Assembly: GCA_963971535.1 (NCBI GenBank)
Contig: OZ020586.1
Span: 78,286,412 to 78,350,411 of the forward strand
Source: Notolepis coatsorum
Taxonomy: Eukaryota > Chordata > Actinopteri > Aulopiformes > Paralepididae
Direction of reading: 5' to 3'
Length of the DNA: 64,000 nucleotides
Each line of letters opens with the position of its first letter. The stretch's first letter is position 1. The position numbers and the translations under genes are program-made. This document shows positions 9,932-22,553 of this stretch, piece by piece. The notes beneath the pieces were generated by a model. The model did no database searches. It was not told where the DNA came from and saw nothing but the letters and a program-made list of their open reading frames with translations.

Positions 9932-10726
9932 AATTAACATTACCAAAATACGACTTTGAAAATAAAAGGTAATTTTTTGAAGTATTTACAAATAAGAGTC
10001 TGTATTAGCAAAGGCCAATTCATGCAGGACAAGACTCCAGTGACATCATTTTTGGAATTACCTCCTATAGAACACAGGACATCAGTGTTTTCAAAGACTT
10101 TTAACAGGTTGTCTTTTTGTTTTACTTGTGTGCATTTACCCTGGATTCATGAACCCTCCTATGGGTATTCATGAACCCTCTCCTGTGTCTTCCCTACTCA
10201 GCCTCGGATAATGAAAGTATAACGTGTGAAAAACAGGATTTAATGCTTATTAGAAGCAACTCTGTAGCCAGATCAGGCTAGATCAGTTTATCAAAGAATG
10301 CGTCCGTCAAACAGGTTGTCAGAAGCCTCCATTGCATCATACACTCTCCATCTGCCCCCCTGTCACTGATTCATACCCTCTTTTATGCGATCATCACAAA
10401 CACCTTGGAACACTGGTGCTTGAAATAATAATAAAACAAAATATATAATTATGTACTAGATGAATATGTACAGCGCAGTGTTGTGAGTCTTTGAGTTTGG
10501 GCTCTGCACTCCCCGGCACATCGGATTTGAAATGGAACGATGACTGTGGGGTTAAAGTGGAGACTTTCAGCTTTAATTTGAGGGCATTTGCATTTGTGGT
10601 GACACTCAAATGTAGTATGGGATATGCAGTTGACTTCTGAGTGTTATGCTATCCAGTCCCTGAGAGTTCAGAGGAAATATGAATCGTCACCCTCCTGTGA
10701 CTGTCAATATAAGAGAAAGAACAGAT

Positions 10727-11324
10727 TAGCCCTTTCACTACCACACTACAGAAGGTTAACCTTTCACTACCACACTACAGAAGGTTAACCTTTCACTACC
10801 ACACTACAGACGGTTAACCTTTCACTACCACACTACAGACGGTTAACCTTTCACTACCACACTACAGACGGTTAACCTTTCACTACCACACTACAGAAGG
10901 TTAACCTTTCACTACCACACTACAGAAGGTTAACCCTTTCACTACCACACTACAGACGGTTAACCTTTCACATTACCACACTACAGAAGGTTAACCTTTC
11001 ACTACCACACTACAGAAGGTTAACCTTTCACTACCACACTACAGACGGTTGACCTTTCATTACCACACTACTGTACAGAAGGTTAACCTTTCACTACCAC
11101 ACTACAGAAGGTTAACCTTTCACTAGCACACTACAGAAGGTTAACCTTTCACTACCACACTACCGAAGGTTAACCCTTTCACTACCACACTACAGAAGGT
11201 TGACCTTTCACTAGCACACTACAGAAGGTTAACCTTTCACTACCACACTACAGAAGGTTAACCCTTTCACTACCACACTACAGAAGGTTAACCTTTCACT
11301 ACCACACTACAGACGTTTAACCTA
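10727..11324. repeat. 29-bp satellite, about 21 copies
   Basis: The unit is cctttcactaccacacta plus cagaaggttaa, with gaagg/gacgg variants and occasional extra C or cat insertions. The same array with the same internal variants is present at 14024-14672, so the array predates the segmental duplication. Confidence 0.96.
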
Positions 11325-11501
11325 AGAAAACCATTTGCTGTAATTTTGTGCTACTTAAAAACATAATTTCAATAAAATAGCAAACACAAAGGTATGTTCC
11401 AAATAAGTTATTTATTTAAGTACAGTGTATGAGGTTGTACAATAGTTTAATGTTGAACATTAAAACACATGCTTGCATGCACGCACACACCACACGCACG
11501 T

Positions 11502-11541
<40 letters not shown>

Positions 11542-11642
11542 CACACGTAGAACAGAGGACAGCAATCTCATAATACACAATGTGTTTTTTTTGTTTATGA
11601 TTTTTTTTGTTTATATATAATAATAATATATGTATATATATA

Positions 11643-11680
11643 CACAGTACCAGTCAAAAGTTTGGACACATCTTCTCATT
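11643..11680. mobile_element. Tc1/mariner-like terminal sequence, copy 1
   Basis: The sequence cagtaccagtcaaaagtttg followed by gacaca is the familiar terminal motif of fish Tc1-like transposons. Only one end is visible and there is no transposase frame nearby. The same remnant is at 14994-15031 in the second copy of the duplication. Confidence 0.7.
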
Positions 11681-12034
11681 GAACTGAATGAGAGCTGGCC
11701 CGTTGTCATAGTGGCCCTGCACCCCTATAAAAGATTTTAGGGAAAGCCCTGGTGCAGTTTCAGTGACTTTATTCCAATCTTACTATGGAACGGAGAAATA
11801 GTCAATGGAGAAAGTCAAACCCATTTGCACCTTTTCAAAATAATAATAGCATTCCGTATGAACCGTGGCAAGAAGACATGGTTGTTTTAGAAGCAACTCC
11901 ATGAAATACATTTTCCTTATGACAGATCTTTTATAAATACTTATGAAAGAAATAACACAGAGTTCCCACTTTTGCCGAGCACATTTCTCAGACTTGAGAT
12001 AATAAAAGCCACAGTTTCAGACCACAGTGATGTA

Positions 12035-12985
12035 CCTATTTTATTTATTTAACCAGGCAGGTCAATTAAGAACAAATTCTTATTTACACTGAAGGGTAAC
12101 AGGGAAAGTAAAAATAAATAAATAAAATAGAAAAGGGACAGATGATACATACATCACAGAGGTAAGGGAAATAATTAAAACACATCAAACAACCAACCAA
12201 ATAAAATTATAAGGTATGTAATACATGCAGCAGAACAGTCAGTTAAAAGGCTGGGTGGCAGTTGCGGGTGTGTGTAAACAACTGCGATAGGGTCCCTTTA
12301 AAAATAGTGAGGGGGATCCATTTGTCCATTTTCTAAATCTTTTACAAGTCTTAAGTTTAAGTGTATTATCTAACCAGATACTGAGGTATTTATAAGAGCT
12401 GACTGTATCCAGAACTGAGTCATTCGTTGTTGTGATGTTTCCAGGAGGGTTAACAGACGTTTTCCCAAACCTCATAACTTTAGTTTTAGATGTGTTCAAA
12501 ACAAGGTTAACTTAAGACTAGAGAAGGCTGCCTGTATACTATTGAAGCTGTCTTGAAGAGAGCGCAGAACAGCATTAGGAGAAGGTCCAACTGAATACAA
12601 AACGGTGTCATCTGCATACAAGTTAATATTAGATTTTTCTACTATATTAACAATGTTATTTATGTATGAAAGAACAAAGTGAGACCAAGAAGGGAGCCTT
12701 GAGGTACACCTTTAGTGACTGATAAGGGCTGCGACAAGTTGTAGAACCAGGTTAAGGAATCGTGGTTAACACCAATGTTACCAAGTCTGTCTCTGAGAAT
12801 CGAGTGATAGATTTTCATGATTAATAAAGGTTTAATATTGAAACATATAGTACAAAGTACATGTAGGTTAAATGAGATTTGGCTAAGAGGAGTGCTCTCA
12901 TCCTGGCCAGTTAGGAGACACTGAGGGGGAGAAGGGCACAGTGAGTTTAGAGTAGAGAGGGGTGGGATGTCATCTAGTTGTGAGG
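12035..12985 (-). mobile_element. Decayed LINE fragment, copy 1
   Basis: The plus strand starts with a tttatttaaccaggcagg tail, a common fish LINE 3' end. Minus-strand frames then give TSKTKVMRFGK and SSYKYLSIWLDN (post-RT region) and further on VTKGVPQGSLLG (RT motif 4), with several stops between. The fragment lies directly against a B4GALT stem piece. The second copy is at 25872-26880. Confidence 0.8.
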
Positions 12986-13004
12986 GGGGTTGTTGGGACA
13001 AACA

Positions 13005-13142
13005 AAGGAGTTCCTCCACAGGTCCTTCCAGATGAGGAGGGGTTTCAGGGCAGGGCTGCAGGTCTGCCAACACCTGGTTAACTAACACCTGCTCTTCAAG
13101 TATGTCCCAAGGATTATCACTGGCATTACTGATCATTACACT
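13005..13142 (-). pseudogene. B4GALT stem fragment, truncated by LINE sequence
   Basis: The frame reads NPWDILEEQVLVNQV, then LADLQPCPETPPHLEGPVEE, and then runs into sequence unrelated to B4GALT and on into LINE RT sequence. The catalytic domain is absent. The left part corresponds to 26890-26960, and the right part to 9711-9772, so this is a hybrid created at the duplication junction. Confidence 0.8.
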
Positions 13143-13158
13143 CTCTCGCTCTTTCTCT

Positions 13159-13221
13159 CGCACTCACTCACTCACTCACTCACTCACTCACTCACTCACT
13201 CACTCACTCACTCACTCACTC
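13159..13221. repeat. (CACT)n microsatellite
   Basis: About 14 cact units, the counterpart of 9818-9931. Confidence 0.95.
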
Positions 13222-14023
13222 AATTAACATTACCAAAATACGACTTTGAAAATAAAAGGTAATTTTTTGAAGTATTTACAAATAAGAGTCTGTATTAGCA
13301 AAGGCCAATTCATGCAGGACAAGACTCCAGTGACATCATTTTTGGAATTACCTCCTATAGAACACAGGGCATCAGTGTTTTCAAAGACTTTTAACAGGTT
13401 GTCTTTTTGTTTTACTTGTGTGCATTTACCCTGGATTCATGAACCCTCCTATGGGTATTCATGAACCCTCTCCTGTGTCTTCCCTACTCAGCCTCGGATA
13501 ATGAAAGTATAACGTGTGAAAAACAGGATTTAATGCTTATTAGAAGCAACTCTGTAGCCAGATCAGGCTAGATCAGTTTATCAAAGAATGCGTCCGTCAA
13601 ACAGGTTGTCAGAAGCCTCCATTGCATCATACACTCTCCATCTGCCCCCCTGTCAATGATTCATCCCCTCTTTTATGCGATCATCACGAACACCTTGGAA
13701 CACTGGTGCTTGAAATAATAATAAAACAAAATATATAATTATGTACTAGATGAATATGTACAGCGCAGTGTTGTGAGTCTTTGAGTTTGGGCTCTGCACT
13801 CCCCGGCACATCGGATTTGAAATGGAACAATGACTGTGGGGTTAAAGTGGAGACTTTCAGCTTTAATTTGAGGGCATTTGCATTTGTGGTGACACTCAAA
13901 TGTAGTATGGGATATGCAGTTGACTTCTGAGTGTTATGCTATCCAGTCCCTGAGAGTTCAGAGGAAATATGAATCGTCACCCTCCTGTGACTGTCAATAT
14001 AAGAGAAAGAACAGATTAGCCCT

Positions 14024-14672
14024 TTCACTACCACACTACAGAAGGTTAACCTTTCACTACCACACTACAGAAGGTTAACCTTTTACTACCACACTACAGA
14101 CGGTTAACCTTTCACTACCACACTACAGAAGGTTAGCCTTTCACTACCACACTACAGACGGTTAACCTTTCACTACCACACTACAGACGGTTAACCTTTC
14201 ACTACCACACTACAGACGGTTAACCTTTCACTACCACACTACAGACGGTTAACCTTTCACTACCACACTACAGAAGGTTAACCCTTTCACTACCACACTA
14301 CAGACGGTTAACCTTTCACATTACCACACTACAGAAGGTTAACCTTTTACTACCACACTACAGAAGGTTAACCTTTCACTACCACACTACAGACGGTTGA
14401 CCTTTCATTACCACACTACTGTACAGAAGGTTAACCTTTCACTACCACACTACAGAAGGTTAACCTTTCACTAGCACACTACAGAAGGTTAACCTTTCAC
14501 TACCACACTACCAAAGGTTAACCCTTTCACTACCACACTACAGAAGGTTGACCTTTCACTAGCACACTACAGAAGGTTAACCTTTCACTACCACACTACA
14601 GAAGGTTAACCCTTTCACTACCACACTACAGAAGGTTAACCTTTCACTACCACACTACAGACGTTTAACCTA
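14024..14672. repeat. 29-bp satellite, second copy
   Basis: Same unit and variant order as 10727-11324, with about two extra units near its left end. The array changed length slightly after the segmental duplication. Confidence 0.95.
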
Positions 14673-14844
14673 AGAAAGCCATTTGCTGTAATTTTGTGCA
14701 ACTTAAAAACATAATTTCAATAAAATAGCAAACACAAAGGTATGTTCCAAATAAGTTATTTATTTAAGTACAGTGTATGAGGTTGTACAATAGTTTAATG
14801 TTGAACATTAAAACACATGCTTGCATGCACGCACACACCACACG

Positions 14845-14893
<49 letters not shown>

Positions 14894-14993
14894 AGAACAG
14901 AGGACAGCAATCTCATAATACACAATGATGTGTTTTTTTTGTTTATGATTTTTTTTGTTTATATATATAATAATAATATATGTATATATATAC

Positions 14994-15031
14994 ACAGTAC
15001 CAGTCAAAAGTTTGGACACATCTTCTCATTG
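14994..15031. mobile_element. Tc1/mariner-like terminal sequence, copy 2
   Basis: Identical to 11643-11680 as part of the segmental duplication. Confidence 0.7.
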
Positions 15032-15500
15032 AACTGAATGAGAGCTGGCCCGTTGTCATAGTGGCGCTGCACCCCTATAAAAGATTTTAGGGAAAGCCCT
15101 GGTGCAGTTTCTGTGACTTTATTCCAATCTTACTATGGAACGGAGAAATAGTCAATGGAGAAAGTCAACCCCATTTGCACCTTTTCAAAATAATAATAGC
15201 ATTCCGTATGAACCGTGGCAAGAAGACATGGTTGTTTTAGAAGCAACTCCATGAAATACATTTTCCTTATGACAGATCTTTTTTTTTGTATTTTATTTTT
15301 TTTATTATTTTTTAAACAAACACATAAACAAACATGACAACACACGATAAGATATACAAGCATTAGTTGACAGTGCACATCCAATGAAATCACATTTAGT
15401 TAATTGTCTCATATAGGATATACCCTTAATACCTGTTATCTAAAAACCTACACACATATGCAGGGCCGGCTCAGGGGGTGTGCGAGCAGTGCGGTCGCAC

Positions 15501-15604
15501 AGGGCCTCGCGGGAAGGGGGGCCTCGCAAAAAAAAAAAAAAAAAATATTTTTTTTATTATTATTTTTTAATTTTTTTGCGAGGCCCCCCTTCCCGCGAGG
15601 CCCT
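15501..15604. repeat. Perfect 34-bp-arm hairpin in the hAT element
   Basis: The arms are 15501-15534 (agggcctcgcgggaag and on) and 15571-15604 (its exact reverse complement), separated by an A/T-only loop. Confidence 0.92.
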
Positions 15605-15873
15605 TTTTCATCACAGACCTAAAATCTAGTTTTGCTTATATGCTTATATATTTCACATTAGACACGTTTGTAGAATGTGTCTGACTTCCTGCCTCTGCGG
15701 CTCTGCAGACTGCAGTTTTCCGGTTTCTGCGGATTTGCTGCTCTACAGATTTTAGGATAGTGTTTCCGGCCCGTCCGCCGTAATACCAAATAGAAGAAGA
15801 AGACACGACACGAGGTAGATAATTCAGCGCTATTCAGAGGAGCGAGGCGAGTGGATGTCTTTTCAAAAGCCGC

Positions 15874-15955
15874 ATGGATCAGAAGAAATTACACCGTGGG
15901 CCAAGAAAGTCTCCTTCCAACTTTACCATTGGCGCCGGATTGATACTGCGTTATG
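15874..15955 (+). other. Possible 5' coding exon of a lost hAT gene
   Basis: An ATG opens a 27-codon frame (MDQKKLHRGPRKSPSNFTIG and seven more residues) that ends at a textbook donor, TTATG|gtgagt. GC-rich sequence lies upstream. An overlapping 34-codon frame from 15855 ends at a stop and competes with it. I cannot match the peptide to a family. The location inside hAT ends suggests a remnant of the transposase gene or captured host sequence. Confidence 0.3.
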
Positions 15956-16160
15956 GTGAGTCAACCTATGATTATATTCCCGCCGTGGACCTATGCTCTC
16001 TTTCTCTCTCTCTGGAGCCAAACTGGTCGACTAGCTAATATAGTACTACTAGTAGCTAACGGTGTGTGCCTGGTGTCAGCGCCTGTATTGCTTTTCTCAT
16101 GTTGTAGTTTCAGTGGTAGTGCGTTAGCTCATGGTTAGCGATAGCCGGGTTGAGCTAACT

Positions 16161-16267
16161 GGCTAACTGATAGCATCAAAGTAACGTGCGCAGCCAGCAG
16201 CTAACGTCGTAGCTAGCTGCCGGCTAGCTGCCGGCTGCGCACGTTACTTTGATGCCATCAGTTAGCC
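16161..16267. repeat. Long imperfect hairpin, 35-bp arms with one mismatch
   Basis: The left arm 16161-16195 (ggctaactgatagcatc and on) is the reverse complement of 16233-16267 except for one base. The loop contains gctagctgccg repeats. Confidence 0.88.
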
Positions 16268-16972
16268 TAGGCTAGAGTTAGCTGTTAGCTTGTGCTACGA
16301 GTCGACCATTGACATTAGCCGTGAGAATAGCAGGGGGTTCTGGCTTATTTTGTCCCGCCAGCGAGAGGCCTTTCGTCAACGTGGAGACCTGTGTTGCGGC
16401 CTTTCGCCCTGCGTTCCTTTTGTGCAGGTAAGATTAATGAAAATGTCATGACATTACCCCACTCTTCCTTCCTTCCCCTCCCGAATGTTTTGTTAATAAC
16501 GATGTTTTTTTCCAGGCAAAACATATGCTACTTCACAACATTTGGAGATACGACATGTGCTGTGTGTGAATGTCTTGGTCGCTTGTGTAGCTTGGGTAGC
16601 GTTGGGCCGTTGGCCAAAGCTGTGTGTGGCCTGGTGTCACAGTACCTGGCTAGCCTATTTAGCTGATGTCGGCCATTGGCTCCTTGCTGCTTTGGTTTCT
16701 CTGGTATAGACCCTCTTCTTCTTGTTGGATTTAAGTGTTGATCTTTGTCCTTTTGGATCTCTCATACATGCTCTAGTCTCTCTCTAACACACACACACAT
16801 GACAAACACACATGTTCTCTCTCTCTCTCTCTCTCTTTCTAACACACACAGTCTGCCTATGGCGGCCTTTCTCGATGGGCTGTGCTCAAGGATCTTCAGT
16901 CACAGTGCTCAGGTATTCTGCCACTGTGTACTCTCTGTTTAGGGCCAAATAGCATTTCAATTTCTTTCCAAT

Positions 16973-17011
<39 letters not shown>

Positions 17012-17094
17012 TTAAGTGTTGATCTTTGTCCTTTTGAATCTCTCATACATGCTCTAATCTCTCTCTAACACACACACACATGACAAACACACAT

Positions 17095-17139
<45 letters not shown>

Positions 17140-17609
17140 AACACACACAGTCTGCCTATGGCGGCCTTTCTCGATGGCTAGGCTGTGCTCAAGGATCTTC
17201 AGTCACAGTGCTCAGGTATTCTGCCACTGTGTACTCTCTGTTTAGGGCCAAATAGCATTTCAATTTCTTTCCAATGTGTCTCTCTCTCTCTCTCTCTGTA
17301 CACTGTATATTGACTGTAGAACGGGAGCTCTCTCTCGCTCTCTCTTTTGCTATATGTTGACTGTATCATGCCCCGCCTCGGGCAGCGCTATTATTTAAGA
17401 ATATGTTGACTGTTTGTTTGTTGACTTTTTTTTTTTTTAACCTTTTGGGGGGGGGGGGGGGGGGGGGGGGGGGTCGCGTTAAATCTCGCACAGGGCCTCG
17501 CATTTCTCCCAGGCGGCCCTGCACATATGCTCCAGCTCGTACCCCCCCCTCCCGGACCCCCCATTGGATAATCCATCCATTTTCCCTCGCTCCTAACCAG
17601 ACATTACCA

Positions 17610-18940
17610 TTATATGCTAGCTTTTATTTTCTCCACCACTTCTAACCACAATGTCATTTTGGATTCATTGAGACCCAAAATTCTTGCTGTAGATATTTCT
17701 TGATAGATCACATCGAGATATGTAATAATCCAGACCTTTCGGCAAATTTTTTCTGGTTGGAACCATCGTGATGCTATCAGCTTTTTAGCCACTGTGATAC
17801 TCGATAAAAACAAACTCTTTAGCTGTGGATGTACTGCACACTCAAAAACATCATTCAGCAGTAATACAGAGGGGTGTACAGGTATATTCCAAGTTAAGAG
17901 ATTTGATAATTGCTGGGTCACCTCTTTCCAGAATATCTTAACTGGTGGGCAGTCCCAGTACATGTGCATAAATGTCCCCTCGTCCCCATTTGTACATAAG
18001 GAGCATTTGGAGTCTTGTATAAGACCCATTTTTTTCAGTCTTATAGGAGTCAAGTATGTCCTGTGAATATAGTTAAGATTGATTTGTTGATGGTCCGGGT
18101 TCCTTGATGTGAGTCGAACATTTGCCCAGGCTTCTTGCCAATCAAAATCACTTTCCAGGTCTGGTATATCCCTCCTCCAGACGGAGTCTAGGTGGAGGGT
18201 TTCATATGAGGACGTTAGTAATTGATGATAAAAATCTGAAACAAAACCTCTTGATGTCTCTCTTTCATAGAAGAATTTGTGGTATCTGTGGTGTTGAATT
18301 GGTTTCGTTAATGGAACACCTTGAGTCTTCAAACATAACAATAACTGTAAGTAAAAAAGATGTGTGGATTTGGTGATAATTTTTTTTCCGTATTTCTTCA
18401 TAATTACAGAAACCCTGTTTGTTAAAAACATCCCCTAATGAGTATGCCTTGCTTTTCCCATATAGGGAATCTTATAGGTCGTTTTCCAATCAAGAGTGCA
18501 TTGTTATTGAATAAGGGAGTATGATTGTGCCATTTATGTGGGTTAGGATATTTTTTTTGTGTTTCACGCCATATCCGGATCGCATGAGTAATTATGGGGC
18601 CAAATTTCCGTTCGCAATGCTTGATTGATAGTTTAGTGTATGCTATGTCCTTCAGTCTATGTGGGGCTACTATGTTTTCTTCTAATTTTCTCCAGGATAC
18701 TAATGCTTGGGGATCAAACCATGTTGTCAATGGTCTTAATGTGTACGCCTTAAAATAGTGGAAAAAATCTGGAAATGCCATGCCACCGTCTGCTTTATTT
18801 CTCTGTGCGGTGGATCTTTTTATACGTGGTGGTTTGTTATTCCAAATAAATTTGTATGTGGAGGAGTGTAATTTTTTCCAGTAACCCTCTGGAGGGGGTA
18901 ACGGTAGCATTGAGCTGAAGAAGTTGATTCTAGGTAGTAC
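17610..18940 (-). pseudogene. L1 ORF2, C-terminal third
   Basis: Two overlapping frames, 18422-19060 and 17610-18431, together encode VLPRINFFSSMLPLPPPEGY, then NKADGGMAFPDFFHYF, and a CCHC motif in CSLCTNGDEGTFMHMYWDC. This is the usual C-terminal region of L1/Tx1 ORF2. A frameshift lies near 18430. The first residues listed upstream of VLPR in the longer frame are hAT sequence, not L1. The ORF ends near 17610, where the 3' UTR begins. Confidence 0.88.
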
Positions 18941-20117
18941 CAGCGTTTCCGTTAGCCGGTAATTACCGGTATTTGTCCGGCAAAATCTCTTGAAGTCCGA
19001 CATATTTAATTTCTCCGGTCTTAATGTCCGGTGAAAATAATTCCCTGAGTCTAAGCACAATTTGATTATTTGAATTGTATTAAAATAGGCTAAAATTAAA
19101 TAGCCTATGCGATGAACGTAACGATCATTACATTTGTTTCCTCGTTGCTTCTAATAATGACAACGACGTTGTCAGCGAGAGCTTTAAAAACGTAGGTCTC
19201 GGTTCGCTTCATCGGACCAAACGCGAACCAAATATAGGAAGTGATTATTATTACCACTGCTCGCAGCACTCACTGCAAAACAAGCACACTGCATCTAATC
19301 TCTCTATCTCTCTATCTATCTCTCTATCTATCTATCTATCTATCTATCTATGTCTGTGCATCTTGGGAAGAAGGAAGAAAAAACGCGGCTTATTATTATT
19401 ACCGAGGCGCGCGGCTTATTATATTATTAAAACGGCTACTTGTGGGCACTCATAAAAACACCGTGGTCTACAAGTTGTTTAGCGAGATGATGGTGGTAAT
19501 GTTGTGCTTCAATAGAACAATGGATCAATGCCATGTCAAAACTCGGCTCCGCTGATCTGGGCTCCGCAGTACACACACAGACACACACACACGCGCGCGC
19601 GCACACACAGGATCGCAGCCACACACACATTTCCACTGTCCAATAGACAAGCGCCCTTTTCGACCGCGTGACATTGAGGTGGAGAGAGTAGTCACGCAAA
19701 CCACGATAATGTTGCAGTCTCTCTGCTTTCTCAGTTCTTCGCTTGATATAATTAATACAAATGTCCAATATAACGGAATTCGTTAGCTCATAAAAATGTG
19801 ATTATAACAGACTGCTGTTTAGTGTCACTGCCACATACGCGGTCTATTTTATTTCAAGTCAGCAGCAGCACGGAGACGGAGTATCGAGGGACTTATTTTA
19901 TTTGGAATATATTAATGACTGTATACGCAAAAGTAGCCTAGTTTTAAGTAATAATATTATAAATCTACATGCCTTGAGGATGACATTCTTTATATAGCCT
20001 GCCTATTAATTGTTTTAAAGCTCAATAAACTATGACCGGAATTAATCTCATTTGTCCGGTAGTTGAAATCTTGCAGGTCACGGAGACCGGCAACAATTTT
20101 TTCTAACGGAAACCCTG
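18941..20117. mobile_element. Non-autonomous hAT element inside L1 ORF2
   Basis: Terminal inverted repeats are CAGCGTTTCCGTTAG at left and CTAACGGAAACCCTG at right. The 8-bp duplication ggtagtac is at 18933-18940 and 20118-20125. Subterminal ccggt/accgg motifs recur at both ends. It is 1177 bp and has no transposase frame. It splits the L1 codons for VLPR, which appear on both sides because of the duplication. (CTAT)n sits at 19300-19350 and (AC)n with gcgcgc at about 19570-19610. Confidence 0.93.
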
Positions 20118-20125
20118 GGTAGTAC

Positions 20126-21160
20126 GTCCATCTTAACTATTGATATCCGTGCCTGTACTGAGTTTTTAAGTTTTGCCCACCTATCAAGGTCGTCTTTGAT
20201 TTTGTTTTGGATTTTTGTGTAATTGTGCTTCACCGTTTGTCTTATGGTGGGGAATATTTCCACTCCCAAACATCTAAAATGTTTTACCATAGGTATCTCT
20301 CCTGGGAGGGTTATATCTTTTTTTGCAGGGGCGTTAAGTGGAAGGAAAGCCGACTTCGGCCAATTTATCTTGAATCCCGATAAATCTCCAAAGTTCTCAA
20401 TCAACTTGAGCAGATGAGGCAGTGTGGTGTTGGGGTTTTGCATGAACAGTATTACGTCGTCCGCATATAAACTAATTTTATGTTGTGTGCCCTTGATTAC
20501 GATTGGTTCAATGGATTGGGATTGTCTTATATATTGTGCTAAAGGTTCTAATGATAGATCGAATAGTCCGGGACTAAGAGGGCAACCCTGTCTAGCTGAG
20601 CGTGATACCGGAAAGATTCCGGAGGTGATTATACCTGTTGTAATCATGGCCGATGGGTCTTTGTATACTACTTTAATCATATCAATGAAACCTTTACCTA
20701 ACCCCATCTTCTCTAATACTGCCCATAGATGCGACCATTCCAGCCTGTCAAAAGCTTTCATTGCATCCAGGGACAGCATCGCCTTAGGTATGGTGTCGTC
20801 CTTGTCGGCATCTAGTACGTGCAGTATTCGTCTTATGTTATCAGTGATCAGGCGGCCTCTTATGAAGCCAGTTTGGTCCGGATGAACTAAAGACGTCATA
20901 TGCTTTTGTAATCTGATGGCTAATACCTTAGAGTACAGTTTGATATCGGTTCCGAGGAGGCTTAAGGGTCTGTAACTACCGCACTCGGTGGGGTCTTTGT
21001 CTTTTTTGAGAAGGACTGTTATGAGTGCAATATTGTCGTTCTTATGGAAGTTCCCCTCCTTGACTGAGTATAAGATCATATTTAGTAATAAGGGTCCAAT
21101 TATGTCCCAACAAGAGAGGTACATTTCTGGTGGGATACCGTCTCCCAGGAGCCTTACCAC
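20126..21160 (-). pseudogene. L1 ORF2, reverse transcriptase domain
   Basis: Motifs in order are ECGSYRPLSLLGTDIKLYSK, QTGFIRGRLITDNIRR, LSLDAMKAFDRLEW, RSARQGCPLSP and the catalytic YADDVILF. All are intact and match the L1/Tx1 clade. The frame is offset from the endonuclease frame by a one-base-class shift near 21145 (GKAPG then GDGIPPEMY), and the 3' side is cut by the hAT insertion at 20118. Confidence 0.93.
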
Positions 21161-22553
21161 TTTGCATTTCGGATATGGCCTTCTTGAGTTCCTCTAGTGT
21201 GATCGGTGTTTCTAACTGTTTAGCGTCATCCTCTGAAAGTTTAGGGAGAATAATTTGATTAAGATATGTGTCCATTTTGTTTTGATCGAAGGTCGTTTCT
21301 GATTTATATAAGTTGGAGTAGAATTCTTTGAATGTCACGTTTATTTTTTCAGGGTCTGTTTCAAGTACTTGTTGTGCTCTAATGGTAGTTATATCTGCAC
21401 ATTTTGCATTAATTCTTAATCGCATGGCTAATAGGTGACTAGGTTTAGAACCTTGGGAGTACTGCTGTTGTCTTGTGCTACGTATTTGTATTTCCGATTG
21501 TTGTCTGTATATGGCATTGATCTCTTTTTTTAGTACCTTAACTTGATTTTCTAGTCGAGTTGAGTTGTTGTATTGTAAAGAATTAAATAACGTTGAGTAA
21601 AGCGTTTCCAGTTCAGCCAGTTTTGTGCATCGATTCTTGCGCATTTTGGAGGAAAAGCTATCAGTGAAATCCTTGATCATTCCCTTTACCGACATCCATA
21701 TTATTCTGGGGTCTTGCACCGAGTTTGCATTCTCCCGTAGGAATACTGTAAGAGCTTCTTTGAGTTGTGTAATGAATTCCTTGTTATTAAGCAGCATCGA
21801 GTTAAATCGCCATCTTGGGGCTCGGGAAGATAGTATACCAAATGTTCCTTTTAGGAGTAAATAACAGTGATCTGATAGTGTATTGGGTATCATTTCCACT
21901 TCATAGTTATCAAATAGTCTCGGGGATGCAAAGACATAATCTATTCTGGATAATGTGTTATGTCTCGCAGATCGACAAGAGTACTTTCGGGTCGTGGGAT
22001 TAAGTGATCGCCATAAGTCATTTACACCTGTAATCTTCGACCAATCCTTTAATGCATTAGATGAATTATTTTGTTCGCTGGAAAAGGCGAGGTAAAATTT
22101 GTCCATCCTTGGATTCCAAATGGCATTAAAATCTGCACCTATTATAAATGAGTAATCGGGAAGGTCTAACATTGCTTTGGTTAGTGTAGTGAAGAAACCC
22201 ACTTCGTACAAATTTGGGGCGTATACCGCTACCAACGCTATTTTCCTGTTCTTGTGTACAATCTTAGCTATAGTTATCCGACCATCTACATCAGACCATA
22301 CTCCCTTTAATTCAATATTCAACTTACGTCTAACGACTATGGCTACACCTCGAGTTCTCGTACCAAAAGAAGAGTGACTAATATTATGATATGTGTTGTC
22401 CGCTAACGTATCTATGTCTTTCTCTAGAATGTGCGTTTCGCTTAGCAGAGCAACGTCCACCTGTTCTTTTTTCATCAGTGTGAGCACGCTTTTGCGTTTG
22501 TGTTGGTTATTTATTCCCCCAGTGTTCCAGATCATTATATTCAAACTAGCCAT
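21145..22553 (-). pseudogene. L1 ORF2, apurinic endonuclease domain and linker
   Basis: The start MASLNIMIWNTGGINNQHKR is a typical L1 ORF2 N-terminus. Endonuclease motifs are LLSETHILEKD, IIGADFNAIWNP, LSRIDYVFASPR and TLSDHCYLLLKG. The frame continues to SEMQSGKAPG, then loses register. Together with the following domains it would make an ORF2 of ordinary L1 size. Confidence 0.92.

Larger units (their letters stand above)
9711..13071. repeat. Tandem segmental duplication, copy 1 (about 3.4 kb)
   Basis: From the acctggttaactaac motif near 9715 through the CACT microsatellite, unique sequence, 29-bp satellite, Tc1-like end and LINE fragment, this unit is repeated almost base for base from 13072 to 26955. 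The second copy is interrupted by the L1 insertion. Short frames such as 9956-10174 and 13246-13464 are identical in both copies simply because the DNA is duplicated. Confidence 0.93.
15461..17521. mobile_element. hAT-type DNA transposon in the L1 3' UTR
   Basis: The ends are CAGGGCCGGC at left and GGCGGCCCTG at right. The 8-bp target duplication cacatatg lies at 15453-15460 and 17522-17529, which is diagnostic for the hAT superfamily. Inside are two strong hairpins (15501-15604 and 16161-16267), a possible first coding exon (15874-15955), a 250-bp direct repeat (about 16720-16985 and 17005-17285) and a G-run at 17447-17473. No transposase body is present, so it is non-autonomous or internally deleted. 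Confidence 0.9.

Noticed and set aside
9956..10174. 72-codon frame conserved at 13246-13464
   Set aside because: Identity is explained by the recent segmental duplication and the peptide has no recognisable features.
10727..11324. 29-bp repeats that could suggest a CRISPR array
   Set aside because: Head-to-tail satellite without spacers, duplicated whole at 14024-14672.
12660..13163. A 167-codon frame that starts like B4GALT and ends with an RT motif, present again at 26540-27043
   Set aside because: Chimera of a B4GALT stem relic and a LINE fragment, joined by chance in one frame; no evidence of a functional fusion.
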